Positions 56,029-64,000 of a DNA stretch of 64,000 nt are shown here, piece by piece (the first letter of the stretch is position 1; every line of letters begins with the position of its first letter). A program made the translations under genes and the position numbers. The notes under the pieces were generated by a model. The model was not told where the DNA came from, did no database searches, and was given only the letters and a program-made list of their open reading frames with translations. The DNA lies in the NCBI RefSeq assembly GCF_008386505.1, contig NZ_VUNZ01000001.1:744001-808000 (forward strand), written 5' to 3'. The DNA is from Chryseobacterium sediminis (GTDB lineage: Bacteria > Bacteroidota > Bacteroidia > Flavobacteriales > Weeksellaceae).

Positions 56029-58905
56029 ATGAAAAACAAAAAGCAGGGGAAAATTCTACCTAAAGCAGGCATTATTGCATTTACATTTCTATTTTTTAAC
56101 CTGTCAAAAGCACAGCAGCAGCTTATAGAGCTTAGCGGAAGCATCAAAAATACAGGTACACATAAAGCTCTCGACTCTGTAAAAGTACAGATCGAAAACA
56201 CACAGGATACCGCACTGACGGATCAATTGGGTAACTTTAAAATAAGAACGAGAGTTACCATTCCATTTAGAGTGGTTATTCAGAAAGATGGGTTCACCAG
56301 CCAAACTGTTGAGATTCTTTCTCCTTCCAACAAAATAACAATAGGTCTTAATCCACAGAATACGATTATTGATGATGTGGTGATTTCAGCCTCCAGAGTT
56401 CCGGAAAAAATATTAAGATCACCCATTGCCATTGAAAAAATTGATATTAAAACCATCAGGGAAAGTCCGGCAGCTTCGTTTTATGAAACATTGGAAAATG
56501 TAAAAGGGCTGCAGCTTTTAACATCAAGTCTCACCTTAAAAATCCCTAATTCAAGAGGTTTTAACTCACCAAATAATTTCCGTTTCATGCAGTTGGTAGA
56601 CGGGGTAGATGTACAGTCGGCAACATTGGGTGTTCCATTGGGAAATGCAATAGGTCCTACAGAACTGGATATCCAGTCGATGGAAGTCACTCCGGGAGCT
56701 GCTTCAGCTTTATACGGAATGAATGCCATTAACGGACTGGCGAGTTTACAGACCAAAGATCCGTTTACCTCTGAAGGAATAAGCGTTTATTTCCGTGGCG
56801 GAGTTAATCATGTAGACAATGTAAATCACAAAATAAGTTCACTTGGAGAAAGTGCTATCCGCTTTGCAAAAGTGATTAATAAAAACTTTGCCGTAAAAGT
56901 AAATGCCTCTTATTTCAGTGGAACCGACTGGATTTCAAATAATTTAACAGATCAGAATCCCGGATCTATGGTTACAGCCAATCCTAATTTTGCGCTGGCT
57001 AATAATCCGGCCGAAGATCTCTGGAATAAATACGGTGATGAAAGAAACAACCGTGTTGCGGTAAAAGTGGATTACAATGGAAAACCTACCACATTCAACG
57101 TTTCCAGAACAGGATATCTTGAAAAAGATCTGGTGAGTCCTGATGTGAAGAATATTAAGTTTGATGCAGGATTATACTATCGTTTTGGGGATCAGTGGAG
57201 AACATCTTATGTGTATCGTTATGGTTTACTGGACGGAACTTTCCAAAGAGGAAATAAAATCCGGTTGCAGAATGCCACCGTTCAGAACCATAAAGTAGAA
57301 CTGACAGGAAGGGAATTAACATTCAGAGCTTATGTATCCATAGAAAACACAGGAGATTCTTATAACCTGAAGCCTTTGGCAGATAATCTGGATTTAACGA
57401 ATCTTTCCAATACCAACTGGAAGAATATATTTCAAACGGCTCTTCAGAATAATCTGAATGCAGGAACCAATCTTAATGATGCTTTCATCTTAGCCCGACA
57501 GGAAGCTGATAAAAACAGGGCTGTACCAGGAACTGCAGCTTTTGAACAATTAAAAAATACCATTATCGGCATCAATAACTGGGATTCAGCGAATGCAGGA
57601 ATTGCAGGCGCTCCGGCAACGGGAGGGGCAAAACTTGAACAGAAATCCAGATTTTATCAAGGTGAACTTACCTATGATTTCAGCAGGTTTGTAAAAATAT
57701 TCAACCTTCTGGCCGGTGTAGATTACCGTTTGTACAGCATTACTCCGGATGGAAATAATTTTGTTGATTTTAACCGTCCCGTAAGTGAAAGAAATATTCC
57801 TTTAGCTAATGGTACATTTGGGAAGGATGTTATTTATCAGAAATATGGAGCTTTTGCACAGATTACCAAACTTTTCTTTGATGATAAATTAAAAATCAAT
57901 GCCGCTTTACGTATTGACAGAAATCCTGAATTTGAAGCCAAATTAAATCCGAGAATTAGTGTGGTTTATTCTCCGGTTAAAGAGCATAATTTCAGAGCTT
58001 CATTCCAGAACGGATATCGTTTTCCATCCTTATTTGAAGCCCTTTCGTTCGTCAATAACGGGAACGTAAGAAGAGTGGGAGGTCTTTCAAAAGTAAATGA
58101 TGGATTGGGTTATCTTGAAAATTCCTATACACTGGCTTCCATTGATAAATTTACCTCAGCAGTGAATGCAGATGTGGATGCAGGAAAAACTCAAAGCCAG
58201 GCCGCTCAGGATAATAAACAGCTTTTAACGGTAGCCAATCTGCAAAAACTGCAACCGGAAAAAATCAATTCATTTGAAGTAGGGTATAAGTCTACTTTTT
58301 TCAATAATAAACTGGTGCTGGACTGGGATTTCTATTATAATATCTATGAAGGTTTCCTGGGACAGGTAGAAGTGGCAGTACCTAAAAACAGTCAGGTAGG
58401 AAGCAATACAGCCGTTCTTGCAATGCTTGACCGAAGCAAACAGGACCGATACAGAGTATATACCAATAGCAACAGTACTTACAAAAGCTATGGAACGTCT
58501 TTAGGTATTCGGTATAATATTACAGGAAATTATAATGTTAACACCAATGTTTCATATAATGATCTTGCGTCCAATAATACTTCGGATCTGTTTATCACTG
58601 CATTTAACACTCCAAAATGGATGGTGAATGTAAGTGTAGGAAACAGAGAAATTGTTAAAAACATCGGATTTACTCTTGTAGCAAGGTGGCAGAGCGGCTT
58701 TACATGGGAAAGTCCTTTAGCATCGGGAGCAATTCCTGCTTATTATACGATTGATGCACAGGCAACATGGAAACTTCCTGAAATCCGGGCGAATATTAAA
58801 ATTGGGGCGACCAATTTGCTGAACAGACGTTATTTTCAGTATGCAGCAGGTCCTGAAATCGGAGGACTGTATTATCTCGCTTTTACTTATGACTTAAAAC
58901 TGTAA
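56029..58905 (+). CDS. TonB-dependent outer-membrane receptor inside the sulfur cluster
   Basis: 958 residues: signal peptide (about 10-30, ending SKAQQ), CarboxypepD_reg-like domain (about 30-115), plug (about 120-245; VVISASRVPEKI, IPNSRGFN, SALYGMNAINGLA) and a beta-barrel ending YYLAFTYDLKL. It is a full-length receptor. Between cysI and the siroheme/permease fusion it probably imports a sulfur source or sulfur-linked ligand, an inference. The fusion gene starts 5 bases downstream, so these two are co-transcribed. Confidence 0.88.
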   Translation: MKNKKQGKILPKAGIIAFTFLFFNLSKAQQQLIELSGSIKNTGTHKALDSVKVQIENTQDTALTDQLGNFKIRTRVTIPFRVVIQKDGFTSQTVEILSPSNKITIGLNPQNTIIDDVVISASRVPEKILRSPIAIEKIDIKTIRESPAASFYETLENVKGLQLLTSSLTLKIPNSRGFNSPNNFRFMQLVDGVDVQSATLGVPLGNAIGPTELDIQSMEVTPGAASALYGMNAINGLASLQTKDPFTSEGISVYFRGGVNHVDNVNHKISSLGESAIRFAKVINKNFAVKVNASYFSGTDWISNNLTDQNPGSMVTANPNFALANNPAEDLWNKYGDERNNRVAVKVDYNGKPTTFNVSRTGYLEKDLVSPDVKNIKFDAGLYYRFGDQWRTSYVYRYGLLDGTFQRGNKIRLQNATVQNHKVELTGRELTFRAYVSIENTGDSYNLKPLADNLDLTNLSNTNWKNIFQTALQNNLNAGTNLNDAFILARQEADKNRAVPGTAAFEQLKNTIIGINNWDSANAGIAGAPATGGAKLEQKSRFYQGELTYDFSRFVKIFNLLAGVDYRLYSITPDGNNFVDFNRPVSERNIPLANGTFGKDVIYQKYGAFAQITKLFFDDKLKINAALRIDRNPEFEAKLNPRISVVYSPVKEHNFRASFQNGYRFPSLFEALSFVNNGNVRRVGGLSKVNDGLGYLENSYTLASIDKFTSAVNADVDAGKTQSQAAQDNKQLLTVANLQKLQPEKINSFEVGYKSTFFNNKLVLDWDFYYNIYEGFLGQVEVAVPKNSQVGSNTAVLAMLDRSKQDRYRVYTNSNSTYKSYGTSLGIRYNITGNYNVNTNVSYNDLASNNTSDLFITAFNTPKWMVNVSVGNREIVKNIGFTLVARWQSGFTWESPLASGAIPAYYTIDAQATWKLPEIRANIKIGATNLLNRRYFQYAAGPEIGGLYYLAFTYDLKL

Positions 58906-58910
58906 TCAGG

Positions 58911-60428
58911 ATGAGCAATTCTTTATATCCCATATTTTTAAAACTTGAAAACCTATCACTGCTGATCATAGGCGGCGGCAAGGTTGCTCTTGAAAAGCTG
59001 GAGTCCATACTAGGAAACTCTCCGGAGACTTCCATCAAATTGGTAGCGAAAGAAATTATTCCTGAAGTCAAAGCTTTAGAACATCAGTATTCTAATCTCA
59101 CACTGCATGAAAGGTCTTATGATGATCATGATTTTAATGATGCTGATATTGCCGTTATTGCCGTAAATAATATTGAATTGGCAAGCGAAATCAGAGAAAA
59201 GGCCCAACGAAAAAATGTATTGGTGAACATTGCAGATAAACCGGATCTCTGTGATTTTTATTTAGGTTCCATTGTCAAAAAAGGAAACCTTAAAATTGCC
59301 ATTTCAACCAACGGAAAATCTCCGACTATTGCCAAAAGATTAAGAGAAACCTTTTCGGAAGCAATTCCTGACGAAATGGATCATGTTCTGGACAATATGC
59401 ATCATATCCGTAATAAACTGACAGGAGATTTCAATTATAAAGTGAAAGAACTCAACAAAATTACCACAGAATATCTGTCTGACGGAAAAGTTTCTTCAAA
59501 ACCGGATATGGAAATTGAAAAACTGATCAATATTACCAAAACAGCCCAGAGAAAAGCCAATATTTATCTGGCAATTATAGGCGTTTTGCTTCTTTTCGGA
59601 TTATTTGGTCTTGTAGTATATCAGTTTAATCTTTCCGGTGATATTCAGTATTTTCTGAACAAAGACGGTCATATTTTCTATTGGATGCTGTTTGCCGGTT
59701 TTATGGCAGAAATTGTGGCCGGATCTATGGGAATGGGCTATGGAGTGATATGTACCACCATCCTTTTATTACTGAATGTTCCACCTCCGGTTGTAAGCGC
59801 CAGTATTCACTCTGCAGAATCATTTACCACAGCAGCCGGAAGTTTCAGTCATTATAAACTGGGAAATGTCAATAAAAAAATGGTTTGGGTATTGTTTCCG
59901 CTGGCTATTGTAGGTTCTGTTATAGGAGCATTAACGCTTTCTCATTATGGGGAACATTATGCTCATATTGTAAAGCCTATTATTGCCTGCTACACCCTTT
60001 ATCTTGGGATTAACATCTTAAAAAATGCATTCAAAGATAAAAGAACAGGGCAAAGCAAAACCAAACGGAGAACCAATCTCAGAATATTAGGATTGGCCGG
60101 AGGTTTCATTGATTCTTTTGCTGGAGGAGGATGGGGGCCGTTAGTAACCGGAACGCTGATCAAAGAAGGAAGAATTCCCCGTTATGTCGTAGGAAGCTCC
60201 ACTGTTGCCAAGTTTTTACTGACGGTAACCAGTGCGATCACATTCATATTTACCATAGGAATCCATCACTGGAATATTGTTTTGGGACTTTTATTGGGTG
60301 GTGTTTTTACGGCTCCGTTTTCGGCGATGCTTACGGCAAAGCTTCCAACGAAGAAAATGTTTGTGGTGGTAGGATTTGTAGTTATTGTGATGAGCCTTAT
60401 TACAATAACAAAATCAGTTTTATCATAG
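58911..60428 (+). CDS. CysG N-terminal domain fused to a TauE/SafE-family permease
   Basis: 505 residues. Residues 1-200 are precorrin-2 dehydrogenase/ferrochelatase-like (Rossmann G21GGKVALEK; NIADKPDLCDFYLG with candidate catalytic D109; STNGKSPTIAKRLRE). Residues 215-505 are a TSUP (TauE/SafE) membrane transporter (EIVAGSMGMGYGV, GGFIDSFAGGGWGPLVT) with about eight helices. One protein would complete siroheme (from cobA product) and carry sulfate, sulfite or a sulfonate across the inner membrane. The operon has no other sulfate transporter. The fusion also explains why a separate cysG is missing. Confidence 0.88.
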   Translation: MSNSLYPIFLKLENLSLLIIGGGKVALEKLESILGNSPETSIKLVAKEIIPEVKALEHQYSNLTLHERSYDDHDFNDADIAVIAVNNIELASEIREKAQRKNVLVNIADKPDLCDFYLGSIVKKGNLKIAISTNGKSPTIAKRLRETFSEAIPDEMDHVLDNMHHIRNKLTGDFNYKVKELNKITTEYLSDGKVSSKPDMEIEKLINITKTAQRKANIYLAIIGVLLLFGLFGLVVYQFNLSGDIQYFLNKDGHIFYWMLFAGFMAEIVAGSMGMGYGVICTTILLLLNVPPPVVSASIHSAESFTTAAGSFSHYKLGNVNKKMVWVLFPLAIVGSVIGALTLSHYGEHYAHIVKPIIACYTLYLGINILKNAFKDKRTGQSKTKRRTNLRILGLAGGFIDSFAGGGWGPLVTGTLIKEGRIPRYVVGSSTVAKFLLTVTSAITFIFTIGIHHWNIVLGLLLGGVFTAPFSAMLTAKLPTKKMFVVVGFVVIVMSLITITKSVLS

Positions 60429-60463
60429 AAAAACAAACATACAATTGAAAGGGAAAGTATATT

Positions 60464-60635
60464 TTTTTAACGCAAAGGATTTAAATTATTAATTACAAAT
60501 TTAAGAAGACAAAGACAGGAATCAATGCATTGATTCTTTCTAAGCGAACGCATGGCCGCGTAGCTTAATCAGCGACTTTGTCGCACCTTTGCTCACTTTA
60601 ATAAAAAGGTATGAATCTTTAAACTTTGCGTTTTT
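60464..60635. repeat. Intergenic repeat element A with AACGCAAAG/CTTTGCGTT ends
   Basis: TTTTTAACGCAAAG (60464-60477) is mirrored by CTTTGCGTTTTT (60624-60635). The interior includes TAAGCGAACGCATGGCCGCG. No ORF. It belongs with 14864-15023 and 60656-60773. Confidence 0.6.
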
Positions 60636-60655
60636 ACCAGGCCTCATTATAAATA

Positions 60656-60773
60656 TTTTTTAACGCAAAGATTTTAATGTTTTACTTTATTTTGAGGTAT
60701 CAAAGGGGGAAAAATTAATCATTACTCATTTTTAGTAAAAATCTGAAACCATTAAAACTTTGCGTTTTTTTAA
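60656..60773. repeat. Intergenic repeat element B with AACGCAAAG/CTTTGCGTT ends
   Basis: TTTTTTAACGCAAAG (60656-60670) is mirrored by CTTTGCGTTTTTTTAA (60759-60773). It sits in tandem with element A. The gap 60429-60812 is filled by these two and a terminator. Confidence 0.6.
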
Positions 60774-60804
60774 CAAAAAAACAGCTCCCAAAAAGAGAGC
60801 TGTT
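60774..60804 (-). terminator. Rho-independent terminator of the DoxX gene
   Basis: On the minus strand, AACAGCTC and GAGCTGTT pair around a 9-base loop and are followed by a T run. It lies 8 bases past the stop. Confidence 0.8.
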
Positions 60805-60812
60805 TATAATTA

Positions 60813-61307
60813 TTAACTATTTCCAGTCTTTGTTTTTCTGAAAGTATCAAGCCCAAATCCTGTACACCCCTGAAACAGGAACAGAAGTAAAAACAGAAGA
60901 TACAGAGTTTGTGGCAAATAAAGAAAATAACTCAACCATGTAAATGGATCCACTTCGTAAACTCCGGTTTCAGGTTTCACCGGAACAAGTTCCTTAGGGA
61001 TTGAATTGAGATCATGCGTGAATAATGCTACCAGTATAATAATAATTAAAAATACAGAGCTTATTCTCGTCCAAAACCCCAGTATTAAAAATAAACCAAA
61101 TACGCATTCACAGAAAGCTGTAAAATTGGCTGTAAACTGAGGAAAAGGAAATCCAATGGAACTAATGGTGTTCAACATATATCCTTGAAAAATAGGATGG
61201 AATAGTTTGTTAAAACCCGCTATAAAAAAGAATAGCCCAATAAGTATTCTGCATATTACATATATATTGACGGTATTCTTTTCCAGGTTTGATAGTATTG
61301 TTTTCAT
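60813..61307 (-). CDS. DoxX-family membrane protein
   Basis: 164 residues with four hydrophobic helices and the family pattern RILIGLFFFIAGFNKLFHP, then FCECVFGLFLILGFWTRISS. Inner-membrane protein tied to redox or thiol stress in relatives; the substrate is unknown. It lies downstream of a small exported protein gene (61440-61811), with a 132-base gap holding an 11-base inverted repeat. Confidence 0.8.
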   Translation of the reverse strand: MKTILSNLEKNTVNIYVICRILIGLFFFIAGFNKLFHPIFQGYMLNTISSIGFPFPQFTANFTAFCECVFGLFLILGFWTRISSVFLIIIILVALFTHDLNSIPKELVPVKPETGVYEVDPFTWLSYFLYLPQTLYLLFLLLFLFQGCTGFGLDTFRKTKTGNS

Positions 61308-61402
61308 TATTTTTTTAATTCATTTATTGATTAAATCAACATGACAACACCATGAACAGGGATTGATCATGTGATTATGGATTAGATAACAGGTTTTCTT
61401 AT

Positions 61403-61443
61403 ATAAATTTCAGATCGTATAGTTAACGGTAACTGAAATTTAT
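61403..61443. repeat. 11-bp inverted repeat at the 3' end of a small hypothetical gene
   Basis: ATAAATTTCAG (61403-61413) and CTGAAATTTAT (61433-61443) pair around a 19-base loop. The right arm contains the stop codon of the 123-residue gene. No T run follows on the minus strand, so a terminator is unproven. Confidence 0.4.
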
Positions 61444-61811
61444 ACTGTTATTTTCGGAGGAATCCAGATAGAATTAAAAAATGAAGAATAGGGAGGATCA
61501 TCATATAAAAAGTAGCGACTGCTTACTTCCGGATCCATAAATTTCTCAAATCCAAAGGAATGAAAAGATGCGGTAAAAAAGAGTGAAGAATTAGAACAAT
61601 AGTTAGTATTGCATTTTATCGGAGTCTTGTTATTTTCTTCAAGAAAAGTCTTATTACACTTTTTCTGAGGACTTTCTTCGGAATTGGAATTACTTGTGAT
61701 TTCTATGGTAGAAAAAGCAGTGCGTTCTGTTTTTGGGATCAGAAAATGGAGTAGTATTAAAAATATACTAATTATTTGTATACCCTGTAATATTCCATTT
61801 TTTTCTGTCAT
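61440..61811 (-). CDS. Small membrane-anchored or exported protein of unknown function
   Basis: 123 residues: one hydrophobic N-terminal segment (IISIFLILLHFLIP), a hydrophilic middle with three Cys (PQKKCNKTF, IKCNTNYCSN) and a C-terminal aromatic/Pro motif (FFNSIWIPPKITV). No family recognised. It has the same overall plan (hydrophobic start, short Pro-Pro tail) as the 120-residue protein at 1713-2075. It precedes the DoxX gene. Confidence 0.55.
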   Translation of the reverse strand: MTEKNGILQGIQIISIFLILLHFLIPKTERTAFSTIEITSNSNSEESPQKKCNKTFLEENNKTPIKCNTNYCSNSSLFFTASFHSFGFEKFMDPEVSSRYFLYDDPPYSSFFNSIWIPPKITV

Positions 61812-61871
61812 AAATCCCGCACTATTCAGACAAATATAATAAAATATTTATAGCTTCCTTTTAAATGATTA

Positions 61872-62561
61872 TCATTTTTCAAGTTCCCGAACAACCGTTT
61901 TAGCCATTTCTTTGGAGCTGAACGGATTTTGTCCCGTGATCAGATTACCGTCAATTACCACATTGGAAGTCATTGGGATAAAGGCTTTTCTGTAATATAC
62001 ACCTCGTTCTTTAAGTGCTGCTTCGAGATTAAAAGGAACTTCGTTTTTTCTTCTGGCCAATGTTTCTTCAAACCAGTCAAATCCTGTAACAGATTTTCCT
62101 TTAATCATATATTCTCCGTCAGATAATCTTACATTCAGCAATCCTCCGACTCCATGACAAATCGCGGCAACTATTTTATGACTTTCATACTGTTTCCTAA
62201 GAATAGCCTGTAATGTAGCGTTATCCGGAAAATCATACATGGTAGCATGCCCGCCTGTGAGGTAAACACAATCGAAAGAAGTATTTTCTATTTCACTCAG
62301 ACTTTTTGTATGAGCCAAAATATCCATAAATGCAGGATTTTCATAATACTTTTTTGAAATATCATCAAGCACAAATGGTTTCAGACTTTCCGGATCAATA
62401 GGAGTATGCCTGCCCTTTGGAGAAGCAATGGTAATCTGCCATCCTTTTTCTTTTGCTGCATGATACATATGGGTAAGCTCACTCAGCCACAATCCTGTCT
62501 TTAGCTGGCTGTTGGCATATTGGTCTACATTGGTTACAATTAACAAAATATTTTTCATCAT
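61872..62561 (-). CDS. DJ-1/PfpI-family protein (type 1 glutamine amidotransferase-like)
   Basis: 229 residues. The class-I amidotransferase fold has the nucleophile-elbow Cys135 in VAAICHGVGG, GASPKGRHTPID and YLTGGHATMYDF, like Hsp31/NonF glyoxalase-type members. It may detoxify methylglyoxal or act as a chaperone. It begins 7 bases after the stop of the AraC gene, so both are one transcript and the regulator may control it. Confidence 0.85.
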   Translation of the reverse strand: MMKNILLIVTNVDQYANSQLKTGLWLSELTHMYHAAKEKGWQITIASPKGRHTPIDPESLKPFVLDDISKKYYENPAFMDILAHTKSLSEIENTSFDCVYLTGGHATMYDFPDNATLQAILRKQYESHKIVAAICHGVGGLLNVRLSDGEYMIKGKSVTGFDWFEETLARRKNEVPFNLEAALKERGVYYRKAFIPMTSNVVIDGNLITGQNPFSSKEMAKTVVRELEK

Positions 62562-62568
62562 AACAGTT

Positions 62569-63477
62569 TTAATTAAAAGATTTTCTGAATTCTAAAGGAG
62601 AAACAGCCGTCTGATTTTTAAACAAACGATGAAAAGACTGTGGATGCTCAAATCCCAGGCTATAAGCAATCTCAGATACGGACATTGTAGTGGTAGACAA
62701 CAGCTCTTTTGCCTTTTCAATCACTCTGTTCTGAATATGCTGCTGTGTGGTCTGCCCTGTGTGAACCCTTAGCATATCGCTTAAATAATTGGGGCTGATA
62801 TTCATTTGCTTTGCCACAAATTGTACAGTAGGAATTCCATTGAGCAACAGGTTTTCATTTTTAAAATAATCATCCAGTAAGTTTTCAAGCTGGGTCAAAA
62901 GATCATGATTCACTTTTTTCCGGGTTAAAAACTGGCGGTTATAGAATCTGTCACAATATTTTAACAGTAAATCAATATTGGATACCAATAAATCCTGGGT
63001 AAAACCATCCATATTGGCTTCGATCTCTCTGCTGATATTATCCATGATATCCGTTACAGATTTTTCTTCTTTTTCGGAAAGATACAGAGCTTCATTGGCC
63101 GTATAAGAGAAGTAGCCATAATCTTTTATGACAGAAGCTAATGGATATCCCTGCAGAAAATCGGGATGTATAACCAGCACGTTTCCTCTCACTTCAGAAA
63201 GCAGAATATCTTCAAACTGCAATACCTGATGGGGAGCAATAAAATACATGATTCCATCCTCAAAGTCATAATAATGCTGTCCATATTTACATCTTCCTGC
63301 ACAATCCTTTTTAATGGAAACCACATAAAAATCTGTAGTCACGGCACTCAGAATAGTTTCCGGATCAATACTCACTTCGTTAAAATCAAACACACTGATC
63401 AAAGGGTTGGAAGGTCTTTTCAACTTCAGATAGTTGTGCAATGCTGTTATAGACGTTACTTTTTCAGGAGCTTTCAT
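62569..63477 (-). CDS. AraC-family transcriptional regulator
   Basis: 302 residues with a cupin-like N-domain (about 40-125) and a C-terminal pair of helix-turn-helix motifs (VQFVAKQMNISPNYLSDMLR, MSVSEIAYSLGFEHPQSFHRLFK). It heads an operon with the DJ-1-type gene. The upstream side carries a dispersed repeat copy within 15 bases of the start codon. Confidence 0.9.
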   Translation of the reverse strand: MKAPEKVTSITALHNYLKLKRPSNPLISVFDFNEVSIDPETILSAVTTDFYVVSIKKDCAGRCKYGQHYYDFEDGIMYFIAPHQVLQFEDILLSEVRGNVLVIHPDFLQGYPLASVIKDYGYFSYTANEALYLSEKEEKSVTDIMDNISREIEANMDGFTQDLLVSNIDLLLKYCDRFYNRQFLTRKKVNHDLLTQLENLLDDYFKNENLLLNGIPTVQFVAKQMNISPNYLSDMLRVHTGQTTQQHIQNRVIEKAKELLSTTTMSVSEIAYSLGFEHPQSFHRLFKNQTAVSPLEFRKSFN

Positions 63478-63491
63478 TTTATTTCTTTTTT

Positions 63492-63545
63492 CACCACCCC
63501 GTCAAAAATTCTTTGAATTTTCGCCACCCTCCAAAGAAGGAAAAT
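63492..63545 (+). repeat. Dispersed hairpin repeat, copy 4
   Basis: CACCACCCCGTCAAAAATTC, TTTGAATTTTCGCCACCCTCC and a degenerate GGAAAATGT end. It occupies the promoter side of the AraC gene. Confidence 0.8.
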
Positions 63546-63598
63546 GTTTTGCCCTTTGGTTGTGGTATTGGTTGTTCTAAGTTACTTATTTTAAAGAA

Positions 63599-64000
63599 TT
63601 ATTTTGAGCTTTGCTGTTCTTTTTTGATCTCTTCAATTCCCTGTCTGTAGGTAGTTACCTGAAATTCCGGGAATCTTTTCCTGAATTTTGAATCGTCAAA
63701 GAGGTTATCATATTGATATCTTGGAAGCAGTTCCTGCAGTTCTTTTGCATTTTTGTTGAAAAATGATCCTATAGTAAAAGCCAGATTCGGGATAATGGAA
63801 TATTTGAATTCTTTTCCATAGATCTGAGAGATTAGTGCGATGAACTCCTTATAGTTTAACTTATTATCATCTACCGGCAAATGCCAGGTTTGTCCATAGG
63901 CATCAGGAGTATTTCCGATTAAAGCTGTAGCGCGGCTTGCATCAGGTGTCCAGATCAGACTTCGCAGTTTATCATCTCTTAAAGGTACTTTCAGTTTTTT
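63599..64000 (-). CDS. NAD(P)-binding epimerase/dehydratase-type protein, C-terminal part (5' end outside window)
   Basis: 133 residues, open past the right edge. The piece WTPDASRATALIGNTPDAYG followed by TWHLP is typical of NAD-dependent epimerase/dehydratase (extended SDR) proteins in Bacteroidetes; the Rossmann start lies outside. A TTG at 63880 is internal. Function unknown. It could belong to the same regulon as the AraC gene. Confidence 0.75.
   Translation of the reverse strand, partial: KKLKVPLRDDKLRSLIWTPDASRATALIGNTPDAYGQTWHLPVDDNKLNYKEFIALISQIYGKEFKYSIIPNLAFTIGSFFNKNAKELQELLPRYQYDNLFDDSKFRKRFPEFQVTTYRQGIEEIKKEQQSSK

Noticed and set aside
1..64000. CRISPR arrays, tRNA or rRNA genes
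   Set aside because: No regularly spaced direct repeats with unique spacers, no cloverleaf and no rRNA-like stretch were seen.

Overview
The window is a low-GC bacterial chromosome segment that looks like a Chryseobacterium-type flavobacterium (Bacteroidetes, Weeksellaceae). The evidence is Bacteroidetes -7 boxes (TAnnTTTG) upstream of many genes, almost no Shine-Dalgarno sequences, TonB-dependent receptors with carboxypeptidase-regulatory-like N-domains, a secreted protease with a type IX secretion C-terminal tail, LytTR/LytS pairs, a CusA-TolC fusion, and short dispersed intergenic repeats. I see no rRNA, tRNA, CRISPR array, integrase or complete insertion sequence. The genus is an inference.

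Layout. 1-1590: end of an MFS transporter, a siderophore-interacting flavoprotein and a Crp-type regulator. 1713-7831: a heavy-metal RND efflux operon whose inner-membrane pump is fused to a TolC-like outer-membrane part, plus its lipoprotein adaptor. 8017-12698 (minus): a tight, AT-rich three-gene operon encoding a SAMHD1-like HD dNTPase, a SIR2-domain protein and a HerA-type ATPase. This is a candidate antiphage system and the most interesting locus here. 12978-16106: an unrecognised 602-residue protein and an aldo/keto reductase. 16241-21573: a ClC channel, a two-component system interrupted by a four-helix-bundle (S23/IVP-type) gene with inverted flanks, and a COG4705 membrane protein built of four repeats. 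21625-31242: an outer-membrane receptor, PAP2 phosphatase, flavin dehydrogenase plus SDR, periplasmic rhodanese-like protein plus TlpA, a DoxX protein and a LytS/LytTR pair. 31518-33207: an SMR exporter and two convergent DNA glycosylases.

33488-45130 reads as a peptide and hydroxyproline scavenging region. A dipeptidyl-peptidase IV-like enzyme and an aminopeptidase P form one operon. An AraC regulator is followed by a complete set for trans-4-hydroxy-L-proline breakdown (epimerase, FAD oxidoreductase, DapA-family deaminase, ketoglutarate-semialdehyde dehydrogenase). A T9SS-secreted M43 metalloprotease follows. Together they could feed collagen-type peptides to 2-oxoglutarate.

46127-60428 is an assimilatory sulfate reduction and cysteine cluster: Rrf2 regulator, cysH (APS-reductase type), cysD, cysN, cysE, cysK/M, cobA, cysJ, cysI, a TonB-dependent receptor, and a fusion of a CysG N-terminal (siroheme) domain with a TauE/SafE-type permease. 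Between cysI and the receptor lies a 27-codon ORF ending Met-Cys-Met-Cys-Cys-stop, a plausible cysteine-sensing leader peptide. 60813-64000 (minus) holds a DoxX protein, a small hypothetical, a DJ-1/PfpI protein, an AraC regulator and the end of an NAD-dependent epimerase/dehydratase-type protein.

Intergenic regions carry at least two dispersed repeat families: four copies of a roughly 55-bp hairpin repeat and three inverted-repeat-bounded elements with AACGC(A/T)AAG ends.
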